64,000 nucleotides of DNA from assembly GCF_003946045.1 (NCBI RefSeq), contig NZ_RHNW01000002.1, positions 1 through 64,000 of the forward strand. The letters run 5' to 3'. A model generated the notes under the pieces. It was not told the origin of the DNA and did not search any database. It worked only from the letters and a program-made list of their open reading frames with translations. A program made the translations under genes and the position numbers. The stretch comes from Levilactobacillus mulengensis (GTDB lineage Bacteria; Bacillota; Bacilli; Lactobacillales; Lactobacillaceae). Positions 25,447 to 35,487 of the stretch are shown here, in pieces (position 1 is the stretch's first letter; each line of letters begins with the position of its first letter).

Positions 25447-25971
25447 CTAGTCCTCTAATTCAAGAATCTGGTAATCGTATCCTAAGTTTTTAACGAACTG
25501 CAGGACGTCATCACTATCTACAAAAATCGTGCTGGTGCTGGTGTTGATGTTGGGGTGGAAACTCATGCGCTTCTCACTCAAGATAGCCTTGTCAAAGTAA
25601 ACCTTCACGTCATGATCTTTATTGTTCAGCAGCCCAAAGATGGAGACGATACCGGGTTCCAAGCCCAACTTCTCAAACAGCAAATCATCATGGCCCATCT
25701 TGGCCCGTTTAGCACCGGTCAGCTCCTCAAATTGATGGAAGTCGAGCCGCTTGGCATCGTCCATGACTAGCAAATAACATTCGGTTTTCTTCTTGTTCGT
25801 CAAAAACATGGTCTTCGTCCGGACACCTTCAATGCCCTCGATGAATTTGTCGGCTTCTTCAGTGGTATGGGCAACCGCGTGATGAACGATTTGGTACTGA
25901 ATGTTCATCTTTTCTAAGGCTTCTTCGACTTGTTTGGCAGGTTCCACAACACTCATCCCTTCGAATTCCAC
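25447..25971 (-). CDS. YbaK/ProX-type aminoacyl-tRNA deacylase
   Basis: 174 residues of the YbaK editing-domain family, probably of the free-standing Ala-tRNAPro deacylase (ProX/PrdX) group: VHHAVAHTTEEADKF, GVRTKTMFLTNKK, ECYLLVMDDAKRLD, VSIFGLLNN. It clears misacylated tRNA in the cytoplasm. The start is uncertain: GTG at 25971 or ATG at 25956, neither with a clean ribosome site. Confidence 0.85.
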   Translation of the reverse strand: MEFEGMSVVEPAKQVEEALEKMNIQYQIVHHAVAHTTEEADKFIEGIEGVRTKTMFLTNKKKTECYLLVMDDAKRLDFHQFEELTGAKRAKMGHDDLLFEKLGLEPGIVSIFGLLNNKDHDVKVYFDKAILSEKRMSFHPNINTSTSTIFVDSDDVLQFVKNLGYDYQILELED

Positions 25972-26114
25972 ATTTTGTGACAGCGGTTACATTTTAACCT
26001 ATCATTCATTTTAGCATTAACCTTTAGCGTTGAACACACATCGCGGCCATTTAATTTCAGCAATGATGCCTAGGTCACAATAGACTAACACGCAAATTAA
26101 CCCTTACAAAACTA

Positions 26115-26132
26115 TACAGTGTGCTGTACACT
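26115..26132 (+). promoter_or_regulatory. palindromic operator upstream of marR
   Basis: TACAG-TGTG-CTGTA (26115-26128) overlapping AGTGT...ACACT (26118-26132), 20 bases upstream of the MarR start codon. Likely an autoregulatory site. Confidence 0.55.
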
Positions 26133-26151
26133 TTAATCATGAGGTGATGAA

Positions 26152-26577
26152 ATGATTGATGATGGTATGGTTGCGCGCCAGTTGTTACAGCTGGCCCGTC
26201 GAATCAAGCAACGGCGAAATCGACACATTCAAGATTTAGATTTAACGACCGGACAGGGGGATGCCCTAAAGTACTTCGCAGAAAATCCTAACCAGACAAT
26301 TGCGACGTTCAAAGACTACCAGGGCATCACCCATCAGACGGCCCGAGTCATCGTCCAGCACATGGTGGCCTTAGGAGTGGTCACCTTAACAGCCAATCCG
26401 CAAGATGGCCGGTCAAAATTAGTGGTGGTCACGCCGCTGGGTTTATCCAAATATGCCCAGTTAACGAAGCATGGCTGGCAAACGAGCGAAGAACTCTTCG
26501 CTGGCTTTACCGCTGCAGAGCAACAACAATTTTTAGCATTGGCTCAACGCGCTAACGCAAACTTAGAAGGGAAATGA
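26152..26577 (+). CDS. MarR-family transcriptional regulator
   Basis: 141 residues, winged helix with DNA-reading helix about 58-75 (ITHQTARVIVQHMVALGVV) and wing NPQDGRSKLVVVT. GAGGTG ribosome site. Six bases upstream of an MFS transporter gene: the classical arrangement of a ligand-responsive repressor and the efflux pump it controls, with a palindrome in the promoter. Confidence 0.88.
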   Translation: MIDDGMVARQLLQLARRIKQRRNRHIQDLDLTTGQGDALKYFAENPNQTIATFKDYQGITHQTARVIVQHMVALGVVTLTANPQDGRSKLVVVTPLGLSKYAQLTKHGWQTSEELFAGFTAAEQQQFLALAQRANANLEGK

Positions 26578-26583
26578 TTTGGC

Positions 26584-27741
26584 GTGCACACGCGCTTATA
26601 TAGTAAAGATGTTTTATTAGTTTTAGTAGCGAGTTTCTTTTATTTAATGAGTCCCATGTTGATCAATCCGGTCATCGCGGGCTTTTCAGCAAATAGTGGG
26701 GCCAGCGGTATTTTAGCCGGAGTGATTGCCGGGGCCATGAACCTGACCGCCCTCGTGTTACGGCCACTGTCGGGTAACTTAACCGATCAGATGTCAAAAT
26801 ACAGCCTCACCCTCATTGGCGGTATCTCCCTTTTGGTGGCCAGTCTAGGCTATACGTTCACCACGAATGTCGCTTTAATTTTGCTTTTTCGTGTGATTAG
26901 TGGTCTAGGTTATACCCTGTGTTCCGTTTGCATGGCGACCTGGATAGCCGATCTCTTACCTGCCGACCGAATTGGTTCCGGCATGGGGATTTACGGCCTA
27001 TCGAGTGCCCTCGGCATGGCTGTGGGCCCAGCATTCAGTGTCTACTTATACCAACAGTACAACTACCAAAGTGTCTTTTGGGTCGCCTCCTTCTTTAGCG
27101 TTTTAATGTTGATCGTCATTCAATTCGTCAACAATCGGGGACTTCCTAGTCAGCCCCACACAACACAGGCAACGGCAGCTAAAAAGTTTCAACTAGTTCA
27201 GCCTAAGGTCGTCCCTTTGGCAATCATCTTACTCTTATTCTCCTTACCCTATTTCGCTACGGAAACCTACATCGTGAGCTATATTGCCCATTGTCACTTT
27301 GCCGTCCCGGCAGGCGCCTTCTTTCCCGCTTACGCCATTATCTTGTTAGTAATGCGCCTGCTGCTACGCGATGCCTTTGACCACATCCCGTTTAAAAAAT
27401 TCTTCTGGTTATGCTTAGGCTTTAACCTATTGGGCATCATTGGTCTCACCGATTTAAATAATTGGTTGATGTTGTTCCTGGGCGCGTTTGGCTTTGCGGC
27501 TGGTTATGGCCTAATGTTCTCAATTTGCCAGGCGAAGGCGCTGACACTAGTCCCCATGTCGGATCGCGGCTTAGCCAATAGCACCTTCTACATTGGTGTG
27601 GATATCGGGATGTCGGGTGGGCCGGTGCTAGCCGGAATCATCACGGCTGCCTTGCCCTGGACGTGGCTCTACCCGGTCATGGCACTGTCGTTACCCGTGA
27701 CGGTGGTCGTTTACCTGGCTAATCGACGACTATTAGCCTAA
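26584..27741 (+). CDS. MFS transporter, drug-efflux-like
   Basis: 385 residues, 12 predicted helices. MFS motif-A-like loop NLTDQMSKYSLTL after helix 2 and a GMAVGPAFSVYLYQQ segment typical of proton antiporters in helix 5. GTG start. Cotranscribed with the MarR repressor, so induction by the exported compound is likely. Substrate unknown. Confidence 0.85.
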   Translation: MHTRLYSKDVLLVLVASFFYLMSPMLINPVIAGFSANSGASGILAGVIAGAMNLTALVLRPLSGNLTDQMSKYSLTLIGGISLLVASLGYTFTTNVALILLFRVISGLGYTLCSVCMATWIADLLPADRIGSGMGIYGLSSALGMAVGPAFSVYLYQQYNYQSVFWVASFFSVLMLIVIQFVNNRGLPSQPHTTQATAAKKFQLVQPKVVPLAIILLLFSLPYFATETYIVSYIAHCHFAVPAGAFFPAYAIILLVMRLLLRDAFDHIPFKKFFWLCLGFNLLGIIGLTDLNNWLMLFLGAFGFAAGYGLMFSICQAKALTLVPMSDRGLANSTFYIGVDIGMSGGPVLAGIITAALPWTWLYPVMALSLPVTVVVYLANRRLLA

Positions 27742-27777
27742 CTGTGCACATGAATCCTTAACATAATAATTTTGGCG

Positions 27778-27783
27778 TATAAT
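27778..27783 (+). promoter_or_regulatory. -10 element upstream of the GNAT gene
   Basis: TATAAT at 27778-27783; the nearest -35-like TTAACA is only 14 bp away, so the promoter is uncertain. Confidence 0.4.
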
Positions 27784-27849
27784 AACGCTTAAGATAAACT
27801 ATCTTGTGGTTGCTTAACCGCGAATATTAGGCACTGAGGGGGTATTCAG

Positions 27850-27894
27850 ATGGTCAAACGCTGGTCCTGGCGACTCACTCCAAATTTCATTTAA
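27850..27894 (+). CDS. putative 14-residue leader peptide with two Trp codons
   Basis: MVKRWSWRLTPNFI, with a strong GAGGGGG site 7 bases before the ATG, ending 15 bases before the acetyltransferase start. A well-placed ribosome site on so short a frame suggests a translated leader that may control the next gene; peptide function is unproven. Confidence 0.4.
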   Translation: MVKRWSWRLTPNFI

Positions 27895-27909
27895 TTTAAG
27901 GAGAACGTC

Positions 27910-28329
27910 ATGATAACCTATAGTCTTACCCGCACCACATCAATCACTGATCAAGAAATCTTAGACCTGTACCGCAGCGTTGGCTGGTCGGCCTACCTGC
28001 AACAACCCCAGAACACCCTGGACGCGCTTGCCAACTCCGCGGTTTTCTGGGCCACGACAGACGACCACCTCATCGGCTTGATTCGTGGTGTCACGGATGG
28101 CCACACCATTTTGTACATCCAAGATCTGCTAGTGGACCCAGCCTATCAGCAACAACACGTCGGGACCACGCTCATGAAAAAGATGCTGGACCACTACCAA
28201 AACATTGGCCAGACGGTCCTCATCACTGATCCCGAGGAACGAACCCGTAAATTCTATGAATCCCTAGATTTTCTAGAAATCGTTCCCCAAACCTATGGCC
28301 GTGCCTTTGTTCTGGAACGGCGATTCTAA
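27910..28329 (+). CDS. GNAT-family N-acetyltransferase
   Basis: 139 residues; acetyl-CoA fold with LYIQDLLVDPAYQQQHVGTTLM (motif A, QQxxVG loop) at about 78-99 and FYESLDFLEI toward the end. Substrate unknown. AAGGAG site, terminator directly after. Confidence 0.87.
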   Translation: MITYSLTRTTSITDQEILDLYRSVGWSAYLQQPQNTLDALANSAVFWATTDDHLIGLIRGVTDGHTILYIQDLLVDPAYQQQHVGTTLMKKMLDHYQNIGQTVLITDPEERTRKFYESLDFLEIVPQTYGRAFVLERRF

Positions 28330-28340
28330 CGACTTATTTG

Positions 28341-28371
28341 ACCACCGATTCTTTAAGCGTCGGTGGTTTTT
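28341..28371 (+). terminator. terminator of the GNAT gene
   Basis: ACCACCGA...TCGGTGGTTTTT. Confidence 0.85.
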
Positions 28372-28557
28372 CGTTGTCAGAAATGTAAAGTCTTAATCAT
28401 TTCCAACTTTTATCAATATAAATTGAAACTTATCGTGAAAGCGGCCCGCGATAGGCGTATGATAGGAATACTGCTATTTTTCAACGTCCCACCAGTGGTC
28501 GGTGGGCGGTGAATTGGCAGTCAGCTATCTTATACTTATGTGGAGTTGAAATTATTT

Positions 28558-29280
28558 ATGCATGATTCATTATTCATTCGGTGCATTGCCGAATTTATTG
28601 GGACGGCCATCATGGTTGCCCTGGGTAACGGTTCCGTTGCCAACGTTGAGCTCAAGGGTACCAAAGGCTATCACGGCAGTTGGCTGTTGATTGGCTGGGG
28701 GTATGGGATTGGGGTCATGATTCCCGCTCTCATGTTTGGGACCATCTCTGGTGCCCAGATCAACCCAGCCATGACGATTGCCTCGGCCGTCGTCGGCAAC
28801 TTCCCGTGGCAAGAAGTGCTGCCCTACGTGGTGGCCCAATTGCTGGGCGCCATCATCGGTCAGCTGGCCGTGGTGCTCGCCTACAAGCCCTACTACGAGA
28901 AAACAACGGACACGGAAGCCATCCTGGGAACCTTTTCCACGATTGACGCCGCCAACAGTAAGCTGAACGGCTTCATCAACGAATTTCTCGGGACCTTCCT
29001 GTTGGTGCTGGGGGCCGTTGCCATGACCGCTGACAAATTGGACCCCCGCGCCGACTTCATTGGCCTGGGCTTCCTGGTCATGTGTCTGGTCGTTTCCCTG
29101 GGTGGTCCCACCGGTCCGGCGTTGAACCCGGCTCGTGACTTGGGTCCCCGCCTGCTCCACGCCATCTGGCCCTTCCCGCACAAAGGGAGCTCGCAGTTTG
29201 AATACAGCTGGGTGCCAGTCATCGCGCCAATCGCCGGGGCCATCTGTGCCACGGTTCTCTGGCAAACGGTTTTTAACTAA
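28558..29280 (+). CDS. glycerol facilitator/aquaporin family channel
   Basis: 240 residues from the ATG at 28558. Six helices plus two half-helices with the signature NPA boxes: INPAMT at about 70 and LNPARD at about 197. The Asp after the second box is typical of glycerol-conducting members. Stands alone, without glpK or glpD, so it may also pass water, lactate or dihydroxyacetone. The ribosome site (TGGAG) is rather far, about 12 bases. Confidence 0.9.
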   Translation: MHDSLFIRCIAEFIGTAIMVALGNGSVANVELKGTKGYHGSWLLIGWGYGIGVMIPALMFGTISGAQINPAMTIASAVVGNFPWQEVLPYVVAQLLGAIIGQLAVVLAYKPYYEKTTDTEAILGTFSTIDAANSKLNGFINEFLGTFLLVLGAVAMTADKLDPRADFIGLGFLVMCLVVSLGGPTGPALNPARDLGPRLLHAIWPFPHKGSSQFEYSWVPVIAPIAGAICATVLWQTVFN

Positions 29281-29289
29281 GGGATACTC

Positions 29290-29323
29290 AAAAGGTCATG
29301 TTCGCGTTAAACATGACCTTTTT
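29290..29323 (+). terminator. terminator of the aquaporin gene
   Basis: AAAGGTCATGTT...AACATGACCTTTTT. Confidence 0.85.
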
Positions 29324-29364
29324 CGCCCCTAATTTTTCAAGCAGCCGGATAACTACGCCGCCAC

Positions 29365-30354
29365 CTAAAACTGACTCTTCAAACTCCCAATATTCTTAAT
29401 CACCACCGAAGTACTGCCATCCGGATTCGTTTCAAACGCAATCGCATCCCGGTTCTTCAACAAACTAATCGGCACGTTGATTTCAATCCCATTATCTAGC
29501 TTGATCTTTTGGCGCTCATATTTCTTTTCAAAATAATCCGCGTTGGGGACGGTAACGACTGGTTCAATCGCCTTTTTGGCCAGTTGGTCTTTGAATTCTG
29601 CTTTAGCTTCTTCTTTCTGGTCAAACACCACGTCGGCGATATAATCATTATCGATGACACCATCCGTCTCGATACTGTCGTGAATCGCCTGTTGCGTCTT
29701 GGACGTGATGGTGAAGTCATCCCCGTCATCGTACTGTTCCGAAATTTTTTGAATTGATTTTTTAATCTGCTTAACGTTGTTCGAAACTTTGACGGGAACC
29801 GCCGCAACGTTAAGAAAATCCCGCGACATCAGCCACTTACCACTGGCACCCGTGTACTGCTGTTCACGTAACTGAACTTTATCGCCATCAATCAGGAGCA
29901 TGTTCTTGACCCCCTGACTAGGCGATGGCAGGATACTATTGTTTTGAACGATGTTATTAACCAAAGCATCCTCGTCATACTCAACGTTATGGATATAGCG
30001 CTGGGTGTAATCCAACTTGGCAATCCCAATCATTTGGCTCAAGTCCTCTAGTTCGACGTTAAAGAATAACAAGTCGCCACCGGGAATTTTTTCATTGAGC
30101 TTGATACTGTCAAAATAATCCAACGCAAATTTTTCCGTCAGTTTTTGAAAATCGTCACGCCCATTCCAGAACTGTTCGAGCATCGGAATCCGTGATAGCG
30201 CCAACTCTACATATTCACTTTTTTCAAATTTATCAATCACTTTTTCAACGTACTTGGAAATTTCAAGGTTATCCTTAGCAATCTCTTTTTGCGACAAAAT
30301 AACGTTGCCGGAGTCCTTATCCAAGATATGGTCAATCACATTTAGAATTCGCAT
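29365..30354 (-). CDS. nucleoid-associated protein, NdpA/YejK-like
   Basis: 329 residues resembling the 37-kDa nucleoid-associated protein family: long N-terminal domain, SPSQGVKNMLLIDGDKVQLR in the centre and a C-terminal INVPISLLKNRDAIAFETN segment. Family members bind DNA; the role in lactobacilli is unclear. Codon use and base content are more AT-rich than the neighbours, which may indicate separate ancestry. Stands alone. Confidence 0.75.
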   Translation of the reverse strand: MRILNVIDHILDKDSGNVILSQKEIAKDNLEISKYVEKVIDKFEKSEYVELALSRIPMLEQFWNGRDDFQKLTEKFALDYFDSIKLNEKIPGGDLLFFNVELEDLSQMIGIAKLDYTQRYIHNVEYDEDALVNNIVQNNSILPSPSQGVKNMLLIDGDKVQLREQQYTGASGKWLMSRDFLNVAAVPVKVSNNVKQIKKSIQKISEQYDDGDDFTITSKTQQAIHDSIETDGVIDNDYIADVVFDQKEEAKAEFKDQLAKKAIEPVVTVPNADYFEKKYERQKIKLDNGIEINVPISLLKNRDAIAFETNPDGSTSVVIKNIGSLKSQF

Positions 30355-30608
30355 TACTTTTCCTCACTATGCATACCGGTATTGAAATACGGTTTAGTTG
30401 CTGGTAAAAACCATCTAATATCATTATATCAGTGTTGACTACGAAAGCTATCGTCACCAGCCACCCCTGAGGATTTGGCAGCTATGAAATCTGAACTGAA
30501 CACTGCGCTCGAGACAGTCATTATAATTACAATTAAAAAAGTTTCGCAAAATGAAGCATTTCCGACTATCCTAGAGAGGTAAGCAGGATGAAAATGGAGG
30601 TCTTCAAG

Positions 30609-31355
30609 ATGGAATTTAACGTCACGCGTGATGGATTAACTTTAGCAGGCATTTACGAACCGGCGCCGCAGCCCAACGGCACGGTTGCCATTCTCATGCA
30701 CGGCTTCACGGGCGACCGCGGCTACACGCCCACGGCCTTGCTGGTTCAGCTGGCCCAACGTTTGCGCACAATTGGTGTGGGCACGGTGCGCTTTGACTTT
30801 AACGGCCACGGCCACAGCGATGGCGACTTCGCCAACATGACCGTTCTCAACGAGATTGCGGATGCCCAGGCCGTGTTGACCGCCGTGCAGACACGACTCA
30901 AGCCACAGCGGATCGACTTGCTGGGTCACTCCCAGGGTGGCGTGGTTGCCAGCATGCTCGCTGGTTACTACCCCGATGTGATTCACAAATTAGCGCTGAT
31001 GGCACCCGCCGCTACGCTGAAAGACGATGCCATTGCCGGGCACACCCGCGGCTTGGTTTACGACCCGCACCACATCCCCGCCCAACAACCCATGGACAAC
31101 GGTATGACACTGGGCGGCTTTTACCTCCGCACGGCCCAACTGCTGCCCATCTACGAAACTGCGCAGGCCTTCACCGGTCCCGTCTGCCTGATTCACGGGG
31201 ACGCCGACCAGATTGTCGCCCACCGCGCTTCCGAACGGTACGATGCCGTTTATCAAGCCAGCACCCTGCACCTCATCCCCGGCGCCAGTCATCGGCTAGA
31301 CGGTGACGCCCGCGAGGCGGTCCTGCAGCTAGCCACCAACTTCATTCAAGAGTAA
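30609..31355 (+). CDS. cinnamoyl/feruloyl esterase-like alpha/beta hydrolase
   Basis: 248 residues. Start at 30609 after GGAGG, not the in-frame ATG at 30588 that precedes it. Nucleophile S108 in GHSQGG, probable acid D200 (HGDADQIV), base H228 (GASHRLDG). Sequence runs such as RFDFNGHG.SDG.FANMTVLNE and LGGFYLR are very close to the Lactobacillus johnsonii LJ0536 cinnamoyl esterase, which cleaves hydroxycinnamate esters of plant cell walls. Suggests a plant-associated or food niche. Monocistronic. Confidence 0.9.
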   Translation: MEFNVTRDGLTLAGIYEPAPQPNGTVAILMHGFTGDRGYTPTALLVQLAQRLRTIGVGTVRFDFNGHGHSDGDFANMTVLNEIADAQAVLTAVQTRLKPQRIDLLGHSQGGVVASMLAGYYPDVIHKLALMAPAATLKDDAIAGHTRGLVYDPHHIPAQQPMDNGMTLGGFYLRTAQLLPIYETAQAFTGPVCLIHGDADQIVAHRASERYDAVYQASTLHLIPGASHRLDGDAREAVLQLATNFIQE

Positions 31356-31361
31356 TTATCG

Positions 31362-31394
31362 AACGCGCGCAGTCAACAACTGGACGCGTTTTTT
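31362..31394 (+). terminator. terminator of the esterase gene
   Basis: AACGCG...CGCGTT followed by TTTT. Confidence 0.65.
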
Positions 31395-31502
31395 AGTGGC
31401 CATTTTTGGGGGTAGTCATCACCCAGCTGGTCGTTGATTACCTCCCCTAATTATCATGACCAACCTGTTTCTTTTTTCGTTCCCTTTTCCCGAAAAACCC
31501 GC

Positions 31503-31508
31503 TATAAT
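31503..31508 (+). promoter_or_regulatory. -10 box of the potABCD operon
   Basis: TATAAT at 31503-31508, 57 bases before the potA start; -35 is weak. Confidence 0.5.
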
Positions 31509-31565
31509 CAGTTAGGTTACACCAGATTTCGTTTAAAAAATTCTAAGCATAGAGGAGGTAGCCTG

Positions 31566-32675
31566 ATGACGCAACCGATTATTACCTTGCGCAATGTCAC
31601 CAAACGTTACGGGACCCATACCATTCTAAAAAATATCAATTTGACACTGGAGTCCGGGAAATTCTATACCCTGCTTGGCCCGTCAGGCTGCGGTAAAACC
31701 ACGATTCTCCGGACGATTGCTGGCTTTACCGATGCCACTGACGGCGACGTCTTATTCGCGGGTGACCGCATCAACGACGTTCCCGCCAACAAACGCAACG
31801 TCAACACGGTCTTCCAAGACTACGCGCTCTTCCCCCACATGACCGTGGCGGAAAACGTGGCCTTCGGGTTGACCCTAAAAAAACGCCCCAAACCAGAAAT
31901 TGCCGAACGCGTCGCCCAAGCCCTGAAGCTGGTCCAGCTGGCCGATTACGGCGACCGGGAGATCAGCGCGCTCTCCGGTGGACAACAACAACGAATCGCC
32001 ATTGCCCGTGCCATCGTGATGGAGCCACAAGTCCTGTTGCTGGACGAACCGCTGTCCGCTCTGGACGCCAAGCTCCGGCGACAAATGCAATACGAACTGC
32101 GCGACCTGCAGCAACGATTGGGCATCACCTTTTTATTCGTGACTCACGACCAGGAAGAAGCCCTCGCCATGAGCGATGAGATCTTCGTCATGAGTCAGGG
32201 GGAGGTCCTGCAGAGTGGCTCCCCCGTCGACATTTATGACGAGCCCATCAACCATTTTGTCGCCGACTTCATTGGGGAAAGCAATATCTTACCCGGTAAA
32301 ATGATTGCCGACTTCCAGGTGGCCTTCGGGGGGCATCAATTTGAATGTGCCGACGCCGGTATCCCGGTCAACGAGGCCGTGGAAATTGTGATTCGCCCCG
32401 AGGACCTCACGCTGACCGACCCGGCCAACGCCAAGCTGACCGTGACCATCGACACCCAGCTGTTCCGGGGCGACTACTACGAAATCGCCGCCACCGACAG
32501 CCTGGGCAACGACTGGCTGATTCACTCCGTCAATCCCGCTGAAGATGGCGAGAGTGTCGGCATCACCTTCCGGCCGCAGGACCTCCACGTCATGCGGTTC
32601 GGGGAAAAGGAAGCCGAATTCGACGCGCGCCTCGAGACCTACGAAACGGAGGATGAGTCCCATGACGAACCGTAA
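31566..32675 (+). CDS. potA: spermidine/putrescine ABC transporter ATPase
   Basis: 369 residues; start at 31566 after GAGGAGG, 44 codons into the longest frame. Walker [10 protein letters not shown] at about 40-48, signature LSGGQQQR, Walker [12 protein letters not shown], and a C-terminal TOBE-like regulatory domain. Powers polyamine uptake with PotBCD. All four genes overlap their neighbours, a tight operon. The 3' end overlaps potB by 14 bases. Confidence 0.95.
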   Translation: MTQPIITLRNVTKRYGTHTILKNINLTLESGKFYTLLGPSGCGKTTILRTIAGFTDATDGDVLFAGDRINDVPANKRNVNTVFQDYALFPHMTVAENVAFGLTLKKRPKPEIAERVAQALKLVQLADYGDREISALSGGQQQRIAIARAIVMEPQVLLLDEPLSALDAKLRRQMQYELRDLQQRLGITFLFVTHDQEEALAMSDEIFVMSQGEVLQSGSPVDIYDEPINHFVADFIGESNILPGKMIADFQVAFGGHQFECADAGIPVNEAVEIVIRPEDLTLTDPANAKLTVTIDTQLFRGDYYEIAATDSLGNDWLIHSVNPAEDGESVGITFRPQDLHVMRFGEKEAEFDARLETYETEDESHDEP

Positions 32676-33477
32676 AACGTGGCTGTACTTCATCCCCTAC
32701 GGCCTGTGGCTCGCGCTCTTCGTGATTGCCCCGGTCGGCCTGATCATTTATCAATCCTTCTTTGACCTCGGTCACCACTTCACGGTGGCCAACTACAGCA
32801 CTTATTTTCAGTCGGCCACCTATCTCAAGATGACCCTCAACTCCGTCTGGTACGCCTTCTTGATCACGCTGTTCACGGTGCTCATCAGTTACCCCACGGC
32901 TTATTTTCTCCATCAATTAAAACACCGCCAGTTCTGGCTCCTGCTGGTGATTCTACCGACCTGGATCAACATCCTGCTCAAGGCCTACGCCTTCATCGGC
33001 ATCTTCAGTCAGGCCGGTCTCGCCAATCAGTTCCTAACGTTCATTGGCATTGGCCCGCAACAGATTCTGTTTACCAACGCCAGCTTCATTTTCGTGGCGA
33101 CCTACATTCAGATTCCGTTTATGATTCTGCCGATTTTTAACGCCCTCGACGACCTCAATCCGGCGTTTATTAACGCCAGTAAGGACCTGGGGGCCAGCGC
33201 CTGGCAGACCTTTCACCGGGTGATCTTCCCGTTAACGCTGCCGGGTGTGAAGGCCGGCGTCCAGGCCGTGTTCATCCCCTCGCTCTCCCTCTTCATGTTG
33301 ACGCGCCTGATTGGCGGCAACAAGGTCATCACGCTGGGGACCGCGATCGAAGAACACTTCCTGACGACCATGAACTGGGGCATGGGTTCCACTATTGGCG
33401 TCGTCTTAATCGTCGCCATGATCATCGTCATGACCCTGACCGGCGACCAGAAGCCGAAGGGAGGGACGCCACGATGA
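32662..33477 (+). CDS. potB: spermidine/putrescine ABC permease PotB
   Basis: 271 residues, six helices, with the EAA-like loop [26 protein letters not shown] contacting PotA. The start at 32662 is inside the potA end and follows GGAGGATG. Confidence 0.94.
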   Translation: MTNRKTWLYFIPYGLWLALFVIAPVGLIIYQSFFDLGHHFTVANYSTYFQSATYLKMTLNSVWYAFLITLFTVLISYPTAYFLHQLKHRQFWLLLVILPTWINILLKAYAFIGIFSQAGLANQFLTFIGIGPQQILFTNASFIFVATYIQIPFMILPIFNALDDLNPAFINASKDLGASAWQTFHRVIFPLTLPGVKAGVQAVFIPSLSLFMLTRLIGGNKVITLGTAIEEHFLTTMNWGMGSTIGVVLIVAMIIVMTLTGDQKPKGGTPR

Positions 33478-34277
33478 AACGCCATTTAGCCAACACCTAC
33501 TTAGTTCTGGTCTTCCTTATTTTATACGCGCCTATCCTGTTTCTCATCGTCTACTCCTTCAGCCAGGGCGATACCATGACCAACTACCACGGCTTCACCT
33601 GGCGCCACTACCAAACGCTGTTCAGTGACGCGCGCATGCTGGCCATCGTGGCCAACACGCTGCTGGTGGCCCTGCTGTCCTCGCTGATTGCCACATTGAT
33701 TGGCACCCTGGGCGCACTCAGCATTAACCGCACGACCAAACGTGTGACCCGTGAATCGCTACTGACCCTAAACAACGTCTTGATGGTCTCGCCCGATGTC
33801 ATCATTGGGGCCAGTTTCCTGATTTTCTTCACGATGCTCAAGATTCCCTTGGGCTTCGGCTCCGTACTGATGAGCCACATCGCCTTTGAAATTCCCATCG
33901 TGGTCCTGATGGTGCTACCCCGGTTGCGCGAAATGTCCACCTCCATGCTGGACGCCGCCCAAGACCTCGGCGCCACGACCCGGCAGCTCCTGTCGCGGGT
34001 CATCATTCCTTTCATCTCACCGGGAATCTTCGCTGGCTTCTTCATGGCGCTCACCTACTCGCTGGACGACTTTGCCGTGACCTTCTTCGTCACCGGTAAC
34101 GGCTTCTCGACGCTGTCCGTGGAAATTTATTCACGAGCTCGCCAAGGCATCAACCTGGAAATCAACGCGCTGTCCGGCGTCATGTTCCTCTTTTCTCTGT
34201 TGCTGGTTGGCGGCTACTACTGGATTCAACAGGCCAGCCAGAAACGCAAACACCGTAAGCGGGAGGTGGTCTCATGA
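33474..34277 (+). CDS. potC: spermidine/putrescine ABC permease PotC
   Basis: 267 residues, six helices, EAA-like loop DAAQDLGATTRQLLSRVIIP. Overlaps potB and potD by 4 bases each (ATGA), so translation is coupled. Confidence 0.94.
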   Translation: MKRHLANTYLVLVFLILYAPILFLIVYSFSQGDTMTNYHGFTWRHYQTLFSDARMLAIVANTLLVALLSSLIATLIGTLGALSINRTTKRVTRESLLTLNNVLMVSPDVIIGASFLIFFTMLKIPLGFGSVLMSHIAFEIPIVVLMVLPRLREMSTSMLDAAQDLGATTRQLLSRVIIPFISPGIFAGFFMALTYSLDDFAVTFFVTGNGFSTLSVEIYSRARQGINLEINALSGVMFLFSLLLVGGYYWIQQASQKRKHRKREVVS

Positions 34278-35344
34278 AACGCTTAGTGACCATGGTCGTG
34301 GGTCTGCTCGCCATTTGCGGCCTGCTGGGCTACACCAGCAATCGCCTGGAACGGTCCAGTGGAAGCACCGGCGACAAAGTCCTGAATCTGTACAATTGGG
34401 GCGATTATATTGACCCGAGCCTACTGACCAAATTTCAAAAGGAAACCGGCTACCACGTAAACGTCGAGACCTTCGACAGCAACGAGGCCATGTACACCAA
34501 AATCAATCAGGGGGGCACCCACTACGACCTGGCCGTGCCAAGTGAATACATGGTCGCCAAGATGAAGCGCGCCCACCTCTTGAAGCCGTTGGACCGAAGT
34601 CGGCTGACCGGTTGGCAGAATTACGATTCACAGTTCCTCAACCAGCCGTTTGACCGCGGCAATCGGTACTCCATGCCCTACTTCTGGGGCACGCTGGGCA
34701 TCATTTACAATGATAAATTCGTCAAGGCCAGTCAGGTCCAGCACTGGCAAGACTTGTGGTCCCCGAAGTTTCGCGACAAGATCATGCTGATTGATTCGGC
34801 CCGCGACATCATGGGGATGTCCCTCGTGACACTACACAAGTCGATGAATACCACGGACCCGGCAACGCTGCTGGCGGCCGAGCACAAGCTCAATCAGTTG
34901 GCGCCCAACGTGAAGGCCATCGTGGCCGATGAAATCAAAATGTACATGACGCAAAATGAGGCGCCACTGGCCGTCGACTGGTCCGGGGAGGCGGCGGAAA
35001 TGCTGGCCAACAATCAGCACCTCCACTACGTCGTGCCGAGCGAGGGCAGTAATCTGTGGTTTGACAACTTAGTCATCCCCAAGACGGCCCAGCATACCAA
35101 TGCCATCTACGCCTTCCTCAACTTCATGAGTCAGCCGAAAAACGCGGCGCAGAACGCGGAATACATCGGCTATGCGACGCCGAACCGCAAAGCCAAGGCA
35201 CTTCTGCCCAAGTCGGTGCGTGATGACCGCCAGTTCTACCCCACGCAAGCCACCATCGACCATCTGCAGGTCTACCGCGACTTGTCGCCAACCAAGGTCG
35301 AGCTTTACAACGACCGTTATCTAGAATTTAAGATGCACCACTAG
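34274..35344 (+). CDS. potD: spermidine/putrescine-binding protein PotD
   Basis: 356 residues, extracytoplasmic solute-binding protein. LNLYNWGDYIDPSLL after the N-terminal hydrophobic segment and YDLAVPSEYMV are hallmark PotD/PotF stretches. The N-terminal segment contains LLAICGLLG, but Ile before the Cys does not fit a good lipobox, so it may be anchored by an uncleaved helix rather than lipid. Confidence 0.93.
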   Translation: MKRLVTMVVGLLAICGLLGYTSNRLERSSGSTGDKVLNLYNWGDYIDPSLLTKFQKETGYHVNVETFDSNEAMYTKINQGGTHYDLAVPSEYMVAKMKRAHLLKPLDRSRLTGWQNYDSQFLNQPFDRGNRYSMPYFWGTLGIIYNDKFVKASQVQHWQDLWSPKFRDKIMLIDSARDIMGMSLVTLHKSMNTTDPATLLAAEHKLNQLAPNVKAIVADEIKMYMTQNEAPLAVDWSGEAAEMLANNQHLHYVVPSEGSNLWFDNLVIPKTAQHTNAIYAFLNFMSQPKNAAQNAEYIGYATPNRKAKALLPKSVRDDRQFYPTQATIDHLQVYRDLSPTKVELYNDRYLEFKMHH

Positions 35345-35414
35345 GTTGTCCTATCAGCGGGTATCGTCACCGACTGACAACTTACTAGCTGATACTAGCT
35401 TTGCTAATGATTCG

Positions 35415-35460
35415 AAAAAACTACGATTATCTGTACGCTTACAGATAGTCGTAGTTTTTT
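35415..35460. terminator. terminator of potABCD
   Basis: AAAAAACTACGA...TCGTAGTTTTTT, bidirectional; it may also serve the convergent gene ending at 35488. Confidence 0.9.
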
Positions 35461-35487
35461 GATGCAACTTATATATGCGTCACTATT

